Assembly (NCBI GenBank): GCA_937136755.1 | Contig: CAKZOR010000146.1 | Span: 1 to 49,529 of the forward strand | Origin: an uncultured Flavobacteriaceae bacterium | Lineage (GTDB): Bacteria; Bacteroidota; Bacteroidia; Flavobacteriales; Flavobacteriaceae | Length of the DNA: 49,529 nt | Direction of reading: 5' to 3' | Shown: positions 1 through 8,713 of the stretch, piece after piece | Numbering within the stretch: position 1 is the stretch's first letter | Layout: each line of letters begins with the position of its first letter | Made by a program: the position numbers and the translations under genes | The notes under the pieces: generated by a model | What the model saw: only the letters and a program-made list of their open reading frames with translations | Told to the model about the DNA's origin: nothing | Database searches by the model: none

Positions 1-886
1 CAAATGATTCTGAACCGGTATTGGTTAAAAAATAATCGGCTGCTTGAAAATCTCCAAATCGTTTGTAAGATGCATTTCCGTTGATAAAATAACCACTTTT
101 ATAGGTTTTAGAAAGTGAGGTAGCGATATTGTAACCTCTACCATTGCTTTGAAAACCTGTAATGGTTTTTCCATACAAAGAATCTATTTTGATTGGTTTT
201 TTAGGGTTTAGAATCACCACTCCACCAATCGCATCGCTTCCATAAATCACGGATCCCGAGCCAAAGATCACTTCGGTATTTTTTATGCTAAATGGATCTA
301 CAGCAATACTATTTTGCAAATTTCCCCCTCTAAAAATAGCGTTGTTCATCCTAACCCCGTCTACAGAAAGCAATAGTCGGTTTGCTGCAAACCCTCTAAT
401 CATAGGGCTTCCTCCGCCTAATTGACTTTTCTGAACATATACTTTTCCGGTTTGCTGCAGTAAGTCTGCCGCTGTTTGAGGCTGGTTAAAAGCAATATTT
501 TGAGCATTGATCCCAATAATTTTTTGGGGCACATCTTTTCGTTGCTGTTCCCATTTAGACACAGACATAACCACCTCATCTAATTCGAATGCATTGCGCT
601 GTAAATAGACTATACGACCTCTTTGCACCCATTGTTTTACATTGGTTTTGTATTCAATATAAGATGGGTGGCTAATATACAAAGACTCTTTTGCTGAAAA
701 CCCCTTTAATTCACAACGACCTTCTACCGATGTCAGAAAACGAATGGATTGATCCTTATTGAATACCATCACACCTACCAAAGGCTCTTTGGTGTCTGCG
801 TCATAAACAAATACCTCTTGCGCAATTGAAAACACTGGAAAGCATACAAAGATTGCCACATATAATAACCTAAGAAAACACTTCAT
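1..886 (-). CDS. TonB-dependent outer-membrane receptor, N-terminal part (runs off the window)
   Basis: I translated this frame by hand; it is open from the ATG at 886 to the window edge, about 295 codons. It starts with a signal peptide (MKCFLRLLYVAIFVCFPVF, cleavage probably near SIAQ). A CarboxypepD_reg-like beta domain follows (about residues 23-100), then the TonB plug domain (about 105-225) with LLLSVDGVRMNNA and VIYGSDAIGGV. The plug resembles those of heme/hemoglobin or cobalamin-type receptors, but the substrate cannot be fixed without the barrel. The protein would sit in the outer membrane and import a ligand using TonB energy. Its start overlaps the end of recO by 17 bp on the same strand, so the two are probably cotranscribed and translationally coupled. 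Confidence 0.93.
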   Translation of the reverse strand, partial: MKCFLRLLYVAIFVCFPVFSIAQEVFVYDADTKEPLVGVMVFNKDQSIRFLTSVEGRCELKGFSAKESLYISHPSYIEYKTNVKQWVQRGRIVYLQRNAFELDEVVMSVSKWEQQRKDVPQKIIGINAQNIAFNQPQTAADLLQQTGKVYVQKSQLGGGSPMIRGFAANRLLLSVDGVRMNNAIFRGGNLQNSIAVDPFSIKNTEVIFGSGSVIYGSDAIGGVVILNPKKPIKIDSLYGKTITGFQSNGRGYNIATSLSKTYKSGYFINGNASYKRFGDFQAADYFLTNTGSESF

Positions 887-1589
887 TGAGTATGTGTATT
901 GATTTTGGTGTTTTAAATCCATCTAAATGGTGCTGGTAATAGACCATTAAATGCGATATAAGTTCTCGCCTACTTTTTTGAGACATTTTAATATCATTTA
1001 ACTTATCAAAATTTATGCCTAATATAGATTTAAAAAAAGAAATTTCAGGTTCGGCCATATGTGGATTCAGACCGGGCTGGGTACAAAAGTCTCCCTCTAC
1101 TAGATCAAAATACGGCCTATCTAAATGGTTATCAGAAGGATAAAACCCAAAATACTTGCTTATTTCTACCAAAAAAAACAAATGAAAATTGGCAATTTGA
1201 TCTTCATGATCCAGCCACTGTAAGGCCGTTTCTATAAAAGAAAACAAGGCCTTATTCTCTGTCTCTTCTTGAATGGCATTAGATAAAAACTCAGATAAAA
1301 ACAACACAATAGCGTTTTTAGCCATATGGGTATGTGCGCTCTGATAAGGATAAGACAATTTGGCCTCGGTGAGTCTTTCTAGATTACCCTTATCCCTGTG
1401 TTGGGCTACAATTTCTAATTGACTCAAAGGCAAGAAGTGGGCCTTGTTAAATTTACCTTTTTTTCTGCTTAATACCCCGTTGAGCATATAAGACTTTAAG
1501 CCACTAGAAGCCGTATAAAGCTTAACAATTAAGCTACTGTCTCCATATTTAATCGTTTTTAAAACAATCGCTTTGGTGGTCTCTTGCAT
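870..1589 (-). CDS. recO: DNA repair protein RecO
   Basis: At 239 aa it matches the usual Bacteroidota RecO length. The N-terminal OB-fold is recognisable from KAIVLKTIKYGDSSLIVKLYT and the following GLKSYMLNGV; the rest is the helical C-terminal domain. RecO works with RecR to load RecA on SSB-coated gaps in the RecF pathway. The Cys4 zinc motif found in some RecO proteins is not evident, as is common in this phylum. The gene begins just after the gdhA terminator and overlaps the TonB receptor start. No clear -7 box was seen between terminator and start, so expression may depend partly on read-through from gdhA. Confidence 0.93.
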   Translation of the reverse strand: MQETTKAIVLKTIKYGDSSLIVKLYTASSGLKSYMLNGVLSRKKGKFNKAHFLPLSQLEIVAQHRDKGNLERLTEAKLSYPYQSAHTHMAKNAIVLFLSEFLSNAIQEETENKALFSFIETALQWLDHEDQIANFHLFFLVEISKYFGFYPSDNHLDRPYFDLVEGDFCTQPGLNPHMAEPEISFFKSILGINFDKLNDIKMSQKSRRELISHLMVYYQHHLDGFKTPKSIHILNEVFS

Positions 1590-1598
1590 ATCTGTAAA

Positions 1599-1637
1599 AA
1601 TAAAAAAAGCCTTTTCTCTTACAAGAGAAAAGGCTTT
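1599..1637 (-). terminator. Rho-independent terminator of gdhA
   Basis: Perfect 15-bp arms at 1606-1620 and 1623-1637 with a very tight loop. On the minus strand the stem is followed by a run of seven T (1600-1606). It lies 20 bases past the gdhA stop codon and 10 bases before recO. Confidence 0.9.
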
Positions 1638-1658
1638 AATATTCTTGGTAACACGGGA

Positions 1659-3002
1659 TTAGATAACCCCCTGTGCCAACATAGCGTCTGCTACCTTAAC
1701 AAATCCGGCAATATTAGCCCCTTTTACATAGTTACAATAGCCGTCTGCCTCTTTCCCAAAGGCAATACAAGAATCGTGAATATCAGACATAATGCCTTTT
1801 AATCGCTCATCTACCTCTTCTCTAGTCCAGCTAATTCTCAATGAATTCTGAGACATTTCTAATCCAGAAGTAGCCACACCACCAGCATTCGATGCCTTTC
1901 CTGGCGCGAATAAAATTTTGGCTTCATGAAAAGCGTGAATGGCCTCTGGTGTAGAAGGCATATTAGCCCCCTCAGCTACACATACACAGCCATTAGCGAT
2001 TAATTTTTCTGCATCTGCACCGTCCAACTCATTTTGAGTCGCACAAGGCAAGGCAATATCACAGGCAACACCCCAAGGCGTCTCTCCTTCGTGATAGGTT
2101 GCCTTTGGATAGGTTTTAATATATTCAGAAATGCGAGCCCTTTGGTTGTTTTTAAGGTCCATTACAAAGGCTAATTTTTCAATGTCAATTCCTTCAGGGT
2201 CATGAATAAATCCTTTGGAATCAGACAAAGTTAGTACCGTGGCGCCTAACTGAATGGCTTTCTCTGCAGCGTATTGCGCTACATTTCCAGATCCAGAAAT
2301 CACTACTTTTTTTCCTGAAAAATCACTGCCTTGGGTCTGTAACATGCTCTGGGCAAAATACACCGTACCATAACCTGTTGCTTCTGGTCTAATTAAAGAT
2401 CCGCCCCAAGAGCGTCCTTTTCCTGTAAGTACCCCTGTAAACTCATTGCGAATTTTTTTATACATTCCAAACAAGAAGCCTATTTCTCTAGCGCCAACAC
2501 CTATATCTCCAGCTGGCACATCTGTATTAGGTCCTATATGACGGTTGAGTTCCAACATAAAGGCATGGCAAAAACGCATGACTTCGTCGTCTGATTTTCC
2601 TTTAGGATCAAAGTCAGACCCCCCTTTACCACCCCCCATTGGTAGGGTCGTTAAAGAGTTTTTAAAAACCTGCTCAAAAGCCAAGAATTTTAAAATACTC
2701 GCATTCACTGAAGGGTGAAAACGAAGTCCCCCTTTGTATGGTCCAATAGCAGAATTCATTTGAATCCTATAGCCTCTGTTTACGTGTATTTCACCTGCGT
2801 CGTCTACCCAAGCAACTCTAAAAGAAATGAGTCTCTCAGGCTCGACCATTCTGAGTAGGATGTTTTTCCCATTGTAAATATCGTGCTTGGCAATGTAAGG
2901 AATAACTGTTTCAGCTACTTCTTGAACTGCTTGAATAAATTCAGGTTCATGACCATTTCTGGTCTTCACCTCTTCCATAAAGGCATTAATTTTTGCTTCC
3001 AT
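1659..3002 (-). CDS. gdhA: NADP-type glutamate dehydrogenase
   Basis: This 447-aa protein has the length and motifs of the hexameric bacterial GDH family: PMGGGKGGSDF at 121-131 with catalytic Lys126, the substrate-pocket stretch GPYKGGLRF around 87-95, DVPAGDIGVG at 161-170 and a Rossmann GSGNVA at 237-242. It makes glutamate from 2-oxoglutarate and ammonia with a nicotinamide cofactor; the NADPH preference is inferred from family resemblance. The ATG at 3002 follows an untranslated leader of about 40 bases containing a GC hairpin, and a terminator follows the gene, so it is probably monocistronic. Confidence 0.97.
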   Translation of the reverse strand: MEAKINAFMEEVKTRNGHEPEFIQAVQEVAETVIPYIAKHDIYNGKNILLRMVEPERLISFRVAWVDDAGEIHVNRGYRIQMNSAIGPYKGGLRFHPSVNASILKFLAFEQVFKNSLTTLPMGGGKGGSDFDPKGKSDDEVMRFCHAFMLELNRHIGPNTDVPAGDIGVGAREIGFLFGMYKKIRNEFTGVLTGKGRSWGGSLIRPEATGYGTVYFAQSMLQTQGSDFSGKKVVISGSGNVAQYAAEKAIQLGATVLTLSDSKGFIHDPEGIDIEKLAFVMDLKNNQRARISEYIKTYPKATYHEGETPWGVACDIALPCATQNELDGADAEKLIANGCVCVAEGANMPSTPEAIHAFHEAKILFAPGKASNAGGVATSGLEMSQNSLRISWTREEVDERLKGIMSDIHDSCIAFGKEADGYCNYVKGANIAGFVKVADAMLAQGVI

Positions 3003-3019
3003 TTAAAATCTAATAGCAA

Positions 3020-3056
3020 GGCGCTTTGCGCCATTATTAATATAGGAGCAAAATTA
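3020..3056 (-). promoter_or_regulatory. gdhA promoter -7 box and leader hairpin
   Basis: On the minus strand TAATTTTG (3056 to 3049) matches the Bacteroidota consensus TAnnTTTG exactly and would start transcription near 3042. The leader then contains the GC hairpin GGCGC-AAA-GCGCC (3032-3020), ending 17 bases before the start codon. No convincing -33 box was found. Confidence 0.6.
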
Positions 3057-3153
3057 TGTTATTTCCATAATTTAAGCTGGTTTTTTTATAGAATAATGCA
3101 ATGTTGCTATGTGAAAAAATGATGCATGTATTAAAGCCAGTAGTATAAAGGGT

Positions 3154-3615
3154 TTAGCCCTTCAATGCTTTCTTAAGAGCGATAATTGCACCTATGTGAA
3201 TGCCTTCATGCACCAGATTAAAAGCCATAGCGTCAGAAACATTGTTCAGCGTTACCCCAGCAGAAGTAACATAAGGGTTGTAGGTAGAAAAAATCCCTTT
3301 TTGAACATCTTCTTTTGTTCTGACAATCAATTCTTTTAAAGCAGACTTCAAGGTTTCTACCTCTTCTAAAGTGGGTGCTTTTACAGGGGCGGTACCCTTT
3401 CTATAACTGTCTATAAAAGATTTAGACATATGCGGTTCCAAACCACTAAGCCCATACACCAGAAGTTGTTGGGTTACCGCCACATGGGCAATATTCCACC
3501 AAATACTATTATTAAAACCACTGGGTATTTTGCCAAGGTCTTCTAAAGAAATATCGTTTAAGAATTTAATGTATAGCTCTCGAGTAGCGGCAGTGATCTG
3601 TAAAATAGTCTCCAT
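3154..3615 (-). CDS. DinB-fold (DinB_2 superfamily) protein
   Basis: This 153-aa four-helix-bundle protein belongs to the DinB/YfiT-like superfamily. The metal-site histidines are present: His44 in NIAHV, and His135 and His139 in LVHEGIHIG. The family includes thiol-dependent transferases and many proteins of unknown function, so no substrate can be given. It stands alone, divergent from the ArsC-like gene at 3685. It is not DNA polymerase IV, also called DinB, which is found at 33.7 kb. Confidence 0.85.
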   Translation of the reverse strand: METILQITAATRELYIKFLNDISLEDLGKIPSGFNNSIWWNIAHVAVTQQLLVYGLSGLEPHMSKSFIDSYRKGTAPVKAPTLEEVETLKSALKELIVRTKEDVQKGIFSTYNPYVTSAGVTLNNVSDAMAFNLVHEGIHIGAIIALKKALKG

Positions 3616-3684
3616 GGATTGTTTTTTCTAAAAATAGTACAATTCCTTTAAAATAAGTTTCTTTGTGTAATAATTTATCATCCC

Positions 3685-4038
3685 ATGAAACACATTTATC
3701 ACTTAAGTACTTGTAATACTTGTAAAAAAATTATTGACGGTTTTGGGCCGCTGGCCGATGTCTCTTTGCAAGACCTTAAACAAACCCACATCACAGAAAA
3801 AGAACTGGACGAATTAGCCGCCATTACAGGCTCTTATGAATCGCTTTTCAATAGACGTTCTAGACTGTACACTTCTGAGGGGTTGGCCCAAAAAGACTTG
3901 GGAGAAAAAGAATACAAATCCTATATACTCTCGCACTATACTTTTTTGAAAAGACCTGTGATTAGGGTAGACAAGGAAGTTTTTGTAGGCTACAAAAAAG
4001 ACACTATTGCCGCAGCAGAAATGGCTTTAAAATCTTAG
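3685..4038 (+). CDS. ArsC/Spx-family thioredoxin-fold protein
   Basis: This 117-aa protein begins MKHIYHLSTCNTCKK and so carries CxxC (Cys10, Cys13), the Spx arrangement rather than the single active Cys of classical ArsC. Downstream features fit the family: an Arg-rich stretch RRSRLY, YKSYILSHYTFLKRPVI and a C-terminal VGYKK. It could be an arsenate-reductase-like oxidoreductase or a redox regulator; no other ars genes are near. The next gene starts 2 bases after its stop, so the two form a transcription unit. Confidence 0.82.
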   Translation: MKHIYHLSTCNTCKKIIDGFGPLADVSLQDLKQTHITEKELDELAAITGSYESLFNRRSRLYTSEGLAQKDLGEKEYKSYILSHYTFLKRPVIRVDKEVFVGYKKDTIAAAEMALKS

Positions 4039-4040
4039 TA

Positions 4041-4949
4041 TTGAAAGCCATTTTGAACAAAAGAGTTGGGGCCTTATTAGCCGCCTTTGGCGCCACCACC
4101 ATATATGGATTAAACCATACGATTGCAAAAGGAGCCATGCCTGATTATGTGGGTGCTTTTGGATTTATTATGCTCAGAGTGGGCGGTGCTGCTATTTTGT
4201 TTTGGACCCTTTCACTTTTTACCCCAAAAGAGAAAATTCAAAGAAAAGACTGGAAAATACTATTGGCCGCCGCCCTTTTAGGCATGGTGGTTAATATGCT
4301 GTCTTTTTTCAAAGGACTCTCCTTATCTACCCCTATAAACAGTGCTGTATTAGTGACCATTACTCCTATTATTGTGGTACTATTGTCTGCCATTTTTCTA
4401 AAAGAAAAAATAGGTCTTAAAAAAATCATTGGAATTGGATTGGGGTTTATGGGTGCTTTAGGCCTCATCCTATTTGGCCACGAAATAAGGCAAGACGCGC
4501 CAAATATTTTTGTGGGAAACCTATTGTTTGTATTAAATGCTACCTCCTACGGGGCCTATCTGATCGTGGTTAAATCTCTTATTGATAAATACCACCCCAT
4601 TACCTTAATGAAATGGCTCTTTGGAATGGCTTTTATCATAAATTTTCCTGTTACTATTGCAGAATTTAACCAAATACAATGGGAAACCATGCCTATAGAG
4701 ATTTGGGGTGCCGTGGGATTTGTCATTTTGGGCACCACTTTCTTAACCTATCTCTTTAACGCTTTTGCCCTCACCACGCTCAAAGCGTCTTCCGTAGGCG
4801 CTTTTGTATATTTACAACCTCTTATTGGCATTATTTATGCCGTTTTAAGTGGCAAAGACCAATTGAGTCCTATTAAAATAATGGGAACAGCCGCCGTATT
4901 GGTAGGCGTTTACCTAGCCACTTCAAAACAATCTTCTAAGTCCCCTTAG
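4041..4949 (+). CDS. EamA/DMT-family inner-membrane transporter
   Basis: A 302-aa protein with about ten hydrophobic helices arranged as two EamA repeats (about 7-145 and 155-295). Signatures include TTIYGLNHTIAKG in helix 1 and the second-repeat end VYLQPLIGIIYAVLSG. Such DMT proteins export metabolites or amino acids; the substrate is unknown. The best start is a TTG 2 bases after the arsC-like stop. The first later ATG, at 4137, would delete helix 1. Tight spacing implies translational coupling with the upstream thioredoxin-fold gene. Confidence 0.9.
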   Translation: MKAILNKRVGALLAAFGATTIYGLNHTIAKGAMPDYVGAFGFIMLRVGGAAILFWTLSLFTPKEKIQRKDWKILLAAALLGMVVNMLSFFKGLSLSTPINSAVLVTITPIIVVLLSAIFLKEKIGLKKIIGIGLGFMGALGLILFGHEIRQDAPNIFVGNLLFVLNATSYGAYLIVVKSLIDKYHPITLMKWLFGMAFIINFPVTIAEFNQIQWETMPIEIWGAVGFVILGTTFLTYLFNAFALTTLKASSVGAFVYLQPLIGIIYAVLSGKDQLSPIKIMGTAAVLVGVYLATSKQSSKSP

Positions 4950-4974
4950 AAATACGCTCCCTAAAATAAGAGAA

Positions 4975-5454
4975 TTAGAGGCTTATATCTACCGGTTTTT
5001 TGGCAAATTTTCTGGTGTCTTCCTTAGTAAGGACCTTAAAATCTGAGGCTTTTTCAACCGCATTAAATGCCTTCATAAATATTTCTGGGAGTGGGCTTAG
5101 GGCTCTAGATTCCATATCTATCCATGCGCCCATCATTTCGCAATGGGCAAAGTTCTTCCCCTTGTGATCGTAAAAGTTATGGTGAAATTCAAAGAACATT
5201 CCATCTTCACTCAGCCCTTTTAACTCCAAAGAAACCCGAACAGGCTTGCCTGGAAAAGCCTCCTTGAAATAATAGATGTGCTCGTAAAAAACCACAGGCC
5301 CTAACTGGTGTGCCGCCATAGACGATTGATTAAAACCACATTCCATTAAGAAACCCATTCGGGTATGACTCATAAAGTTTAAGTAAGAAGCGTTGGCTAA
5401 ATGTCTATTAGCATCTAGATCGCTCCAACGAATATCAAAGGATTTTGTGTACAT
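4975..5454 (-). CDS. Acyl-CoA thioesterase, 4HBT hot-dog fold
   Basis: This 159-aa protein has the 4HBT active-site region: IRWSDLDANRHLANASYLNF, where the Asp of SDLD corresponds to the catalytic acid, then the central helix and sheet pattern of a single hot-dog domain. The C-terminal 25 residues extend past the domain. It should hydrolyse acyl-CoA thioesters in the cytoplasm; chain-length preference cannot be read. It is divergent from the nitronate monooxygenase gene, with a palindromic site between them, so both may answer to one regulator. Confidence 0.88.
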   Translation of the reverse strand: MYTKSFDIRWSDLDANRHLANASYLNFMSHTRMGFLMECGFNQSSMAAHQLGPVVFYEHIYYFKEAFPGKPVRVSLELKGLSEDGMFFEFHHNFYDHKGKNFAHCEMMGAWIDMESRALSPLPEIFMKAFNAVEKASDFKVLTKEDTRKFAKKPVDISL

Positions 5455-5460
5455 TTATAG

Positions 5461-5482
5461 TATATTTGTTATGCATGCATAA
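5461..5482 (+). promoter_or_regulatory. Promoter -7 box abutting a 14-bp perfect palindrome
   Basis: TATATTTG (5461-5468) matches TAnnTTTG and points toward the nitronate monooxygenase. It is followed directly by the perfect palindrome TTATGCATGCATAA (5469-5482), which would cover the predicted transcription start near 5474. A dyad at this position in a 75-bp divergent intergenic region suggests a repressor operator. No regulator gene is nearby. Confidence 0.5.
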
Positions 5483-5529
5483 TAACTGCAAAAGTATTAT
5501 TATTTATTTGAACTCCCTAAAAGTACATT

Positions 5530-6501
5530 ATGTCTGAAAAAGCGTCTTTTATAAATGATTTAAATCTCCCTGTGGTAGCAGCCCCTATGTTTTTAATCTC
5601 AAACCCTAATATGGTGATTGAATGCTGTAAGAATGGAATAGTAGGGACCTTTCCGGCCTTGAATCAGAGAACCAGTGAAGGCTTTGAAGCATGGATCATT
5701 GAAATTAAAGAGGCCTTAGCGGCATTTGAAAAAGAAACGGGTCAGAAAGCCGCTCCTTTTGGGGTGAACCTCATTGTGCACCCTACCAATCCTAGATTAG
5801 AAGCAGATGTAAAATTATGCATGAAACACAAGGTACCGCTCGTGATCACCTCCCTAGGTGCAGTGTCTATGGTGGTAGAAGCCATTCACTCCTACGGTGG
5901 ATTGGTATTTCATGATATTATTAAAAAGAGACATGCCGAAAAAGCTGCTGAAGCTGGCGTAGATGGATTAATATTAGTCTCTGCAGGCGCTGGTGGTCAT
6001 GGAGGATCCTTGAACCCTATGAGTTTAGTAGCTGAGGTCAAAGAGATTTTCAAAAAAACCATCTTACTTTCAGGATGTATTAGTACTGGAAAAGATGTGG
6101 CTTCTGCCCTACAAATGGGTGCAGACTTAGCTTATATGGGAACTCGATTTATCAATACCGATGAGAGTGTGGCTCCAGAGGAATATAAAAAAATGATTGT
6201 AGATGCTGGGGCTAATGACGTGGTCTACACCGCAGCCATTTCTGGGGTTCACGCCAACTTTTTAGCAGCCAGTTTAGAGGCTGCTGGAATTACAGCAGAA
6301 GACCTTAAAAAAGATGTTAAAATAGATTTTGGAAAAGAATTAGATACAGAAGCAAAAGCTTGGAAAACCATTTGGTCTGCCGGACAAGGTGTCACCACCA
6401 TTAAAGACAGTATTTCTGTAAAAGCGCTTGTTGAAAGACTTAGGAGTGAGTTTATAGAAGCCCTTAAATCTCAAGTAAGCTTGCTAGAAAAGTATCAATA
6501 A
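5530..6501 (+). CDS. Nitronate monooxygenase (2-nitropropane dioxygenase family)
   Basis: This 323-aa FMN-dependent TIM-barrel protein starts with the family pattern LNLPVVAAPMFLISNPNMV. It has the phosphate-binding and active-site region GLILVSAGAGGHGGSLNP (about 155-172) with the His of GGHGG, then LLSGCISTGKDVASALQMGADLAYMGTRFI. The family oxidises alkyl nitronates; FabK-type enoyl-ACP reductases share the fold, but the GGHGG region favours NMO. It follows a -7 box with a palindrome and ends in a strong terminator, so it is probably monocistronic. Confidence 0.9.
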   Translation: MSEKASFINDLNLPVVAAPMFLISNPNMVIECCKNGIVGTFPALNQRTSEGFEAWIIEIKEALAAFEKETGQKAAPFGVNLIVHPTNPRLEADVKLCMKHKVPLVITSLGAVSMVVEAIHSYGGLVFHDIIKKRHAEKAAEAGVDGLILVSAGAGGHGGSLNPMSLVAEVKEIFKKTILLSGCISTGKDVASALQMGADLAYMGTRFINTDESVAPEEYKKMIVDAGANDVVYTAAISGVHANFLAASLEAAGITAEDLKKDVKIDFGKELDTEAKAWKTIWSAGQGVTTIKDSISVKALVERLRSEFIEALKSQVSLLEKYQ

Positions 6502-6522
6502 AAAGCAAAAATTAACAATTTT

Positions 6523-6557
6523 AAGCCCTTTTTGATCCATCCAAAAAGGGCTTTTTT
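6523..6557 (+). terminator. Rho-independent terminator of the nitronate monooxygenase
   Basis: 12-bp perfect arms (6523-6534 and 6542-6553) with a 7-base loop, followed by T6 at 6552-6557, 21 bases past the stop codon. Confidence 0.92.
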
Positions 6558-6624
6558 ACTATATTCGTCTTTTAATTTTGAAGAACGACAACAGTTTTTA
6601 TACTGAGTCATTATCCCTACTGCT

Positions 6625-7104
6625 ATGAAAAAAGTATTATTTGCCCTCTCTGCCCTATTTGTATTAAACAGTTGTGGCGAAAGCAAGAAAAAGGAAGAAG
6701 GTGGTTTTCAAATGAACAGAACTAAAAAAGAAACCACCCTTAAAAAAGAAAAACAAGAAGTTCCTGTAGATTTAAACAACAAAGGGATTGGTCCTGTTAA
6801 ATCCGTTTCCCTATCTGACCCTTTAGACGCAGATATGGTCTCTTTGGGTCAAGAAATTTTTGAGGTAAAATGTACTGCTTGTCATATGCCCAATCAAAGA
6901 ATGATTGGTCCAGCTTTAGCAGGAACACTCGAAAGAAGAAGTCCGGAGTGGGCCATGAATATGATTATGAACCCTACCGAAATGATTAAAAAAGACCCTA
7001 TCGCTAAAGCATTATTGAAGGAGTATAACAACGCTATTATGCTCAATCAGAATGTGAACCAACAAGATGCTAGGGCGCTTTTAGAGTACATTAGATCACT
7101 GTAA
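6625..7104 (+). CDS. Monoheme cytochrome c lipoprotein
   Basis: This 159-aa protein starts with a lipoprotein signal ending LNSC (Cys17). A Lys/Glu-rich linker (18-60) leads to a class I cytochrome c domain with the heme motif CTACH (Cys83, Cys86, His87) and a following IGPALAG. The axial Met is probably one of the Mets in the MNMIMNPTEM stretch. It would be anchored on the periplasmic side of a membrane and pass electrons; the partner is not identifiable here. It is convergent with the SulP gene, with 10 bases between the stops. Confidence 0.9.
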   Translation: MKKVLFALSALFVLNSCGESKKKEEGGFQMNRTKKETTLKKEKQEVPVDLNNKGIGPVKSVSLSDPLDADMVSLGQEIFEVKCTACHMPNQRMIGPALAGTLERRSPEWAMNMIMNPTEMIKKDPIAKALLKEYNNAIMLNQNVNQQDARALLEYIRSL

Positions 7105-7114
7105 ATTCAAAACA

Positions 7115-8713
7115 CTAGATATCTGCTGCTACTTTATAGGTAGGGTCTTCCAGGACATTTACTTCAATTAAGGCATCGGCGTTGCGCAGCAAAGCCTTAC
7201 AATCAGAACTAAGGTGTTTTAAATGCACTTTCTTGCCTACTTTAAGGTAGCGTTCTGTGATTTTATTGAGCGCTTCTATAGCAGACATGTCTACCACCCT
7301 GCTCTCTTTGAAATCTATAATGATCTTCTCAGGGTCGTTGAGCACGTCAAATTTTTCATTGAATGCCGTGATAGAACCAAAGAATAGTGGACCGTATATC
7401 TCATAATGCTTTACCCCTTCTTCGTCTACTGTTTTTCTAGCCCTGATTCTCTTGGCATTGTCCCATGAGAAAACCAATGCAGAGATCACCACTCCAACGA
7501 GTACTGCTAAGGCTAAATTATGAAGGAATATGGTCACCAAGGTCACTAACACCATAACCAATACGTCTGATTTTGGCATCTTATTAAAGGTTTTTAAACT
7601 GGCCCACTCAAAGGTACCTACAGAGACCATGATCATGAGTCCAGTTAATGCGGCCATGGGCATTTTTTCAATTAAGCTGGCCCCAAACATAATAAATACC
7701 AATAGCATTACAGAGGCAACAATTCCAGAAAGTCTTGCCCTTGCTCCGTTAGAGGTGTTAATTAAACTCTGACCAATCATGGCGCAACCGCCCATTCCAG
7801 AAAACAATCCAGACAGTATATTAGCGGCGCCTTGGGCTACAGCTTCTTTATTCCCGCTTCCCCTGGTCTCGGTAATTTCATCTACAATATTTAAGGTCAA
7901 TAAACTCTCTATAAGCCCTACTCCAGCCACAATGGCTGCAAAGGGGAAAATGATGCTTAGGGTTTCTAAGGTCCATGGAATTTCAGGGATGTGAAACGGA
8001 GGAAAGCCTCCTTTGATAGAGGCAATATCGCCAATAGTTCTGGTATCTATATCTAAAAAGAACACTATAGCAAAGACTGTTAAAATAGCCACTAAAGAAG
8101 CGGGTATGGCCTTACTGATCTTTGGTAAGCCCCAAATCATTAAGATGGTTAGCGCCACTAAACCCAATAGAACATACAAGGACTGCCCGGTGAGCCAGTC
8201 ACCATTAGCATCTTGAAATTGAGCCATTTGAGACATGAAAATAATAATGGCTAGGCCGTTTACGAAACCGAAAATTACGGGATGGGGTACCAAGCGCATG
8301 AGTTTCCCTAATTTTAAGAACCCAGCCAATGACTGCATAATACCGGCTAAAATAACGGTAGCAAATACATATTCTACCCCGTAATCTTTGGCTAGAGAAA
8401 CAATTACCACGGCCACTGCGCCTGTAGCACCTGAAATCATTCCAGGACGCCCACCAAAAATAGAGGTGACAAAGCCCATTACAAAAGCGGCATATAGTCC
8501 TGTTAATGGAGAAAGTCCCGCGATCAGTGCAAATGCTATGGCCTCTGGTACCAAAGCAAGCGCTACGGTAAGTCCAGAAAGCACCTCGGTTTTATAATTT
8601 ACTTTTTGGGAAAAATCGAAAAGATTGATGAATTTGTTCAAGAGGATATTGTTTAAAGTGCTTATTAGTCGCTTTTTAGAAAGGGGCAAAAATAACATTT
8701 TTAAATGGAACAA
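7115..8713 (-). CDS. SulP-family anion transporter with STAS domain
   Basis: About ten or more membrane helices form the SulP core, with family signatures ALALVPEAIAFALIAGLSPLTGLYAAF and the GGRPGMISGATGAVAVV loop. A C-terminal STAS domain covers about residues 435-525. Members carry sulfate, bicarbonate or other anions; the substrate is not readable. The first ATG is at 8713, but TATTTTTG (8694 to 8687) looks like a -7 box inside that reading. A TTG at 8641, giving MNKFINLFDFSQ, fits the usual flavobacterial N-terminus better, so the true length may be 508 aa. Confidence 0.9.
   Translation of the reverse strand: MFHLKMLFLPLSKKRLISTLNNILLNKFINLFDFSQKVNYKTEVLSGLTVALALVPEAIAFALIAGLSPLTGLYAAFVMGFVTSIFGGRPGMISGATGAVAVVIVSLAKDYGVEYVFATVILAGIMQSLAGFLKLGKLMRLVPHPVIFGFVNGLAIIIFMSQMAQFQDANGDWLTGQSLYVLLGLVALTILMIWGLPKISKAIPASLVAILTVFAIVFFLDIDTRTIGDIASIKGGFPPFHIPEIPWTLETLSIIFPFAAIVAGVGLIESLLTLNIVDEITETRGSGNKEAVAQGAANILSGLFSGMGGCAMIGQSLINTSNGARARLSGIVASVMLLVFIMFGASLIEKMPMAALTGLMIMVSVGTFEWASLKTFNKMPKSDVLVMVLVTLVTIFLHNLALAVLVGVVISALVFSWDNAKRIRARKTVDEEGVKHYEIYGPLFFGSITAFNEKFDVLNDPEKIIIDFKESRVVDMSAIEALNKITERYLKVGKKVHLKHLSSDCKALLRNADALIEVNVLEDPTYKVAADI
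8687..8694 (-). promoter_or_regulatory. -7 box for the SulP gene
   Basis: TATTTTTG on the minus strand matches TAnnTTTG. Transcription would start near 8680, downstream of the annotated ATG at 8713 but upstream of the alternative TTG at 8641. This supports the shorter SulP start. Confidence 0.4.

Noticed and set aside
3685..4038. Part of an arsenic-resistance operon
   Set aside because: No arsR, arsB or acr3 gene is nearby, and the CxxC site is Spx-like.
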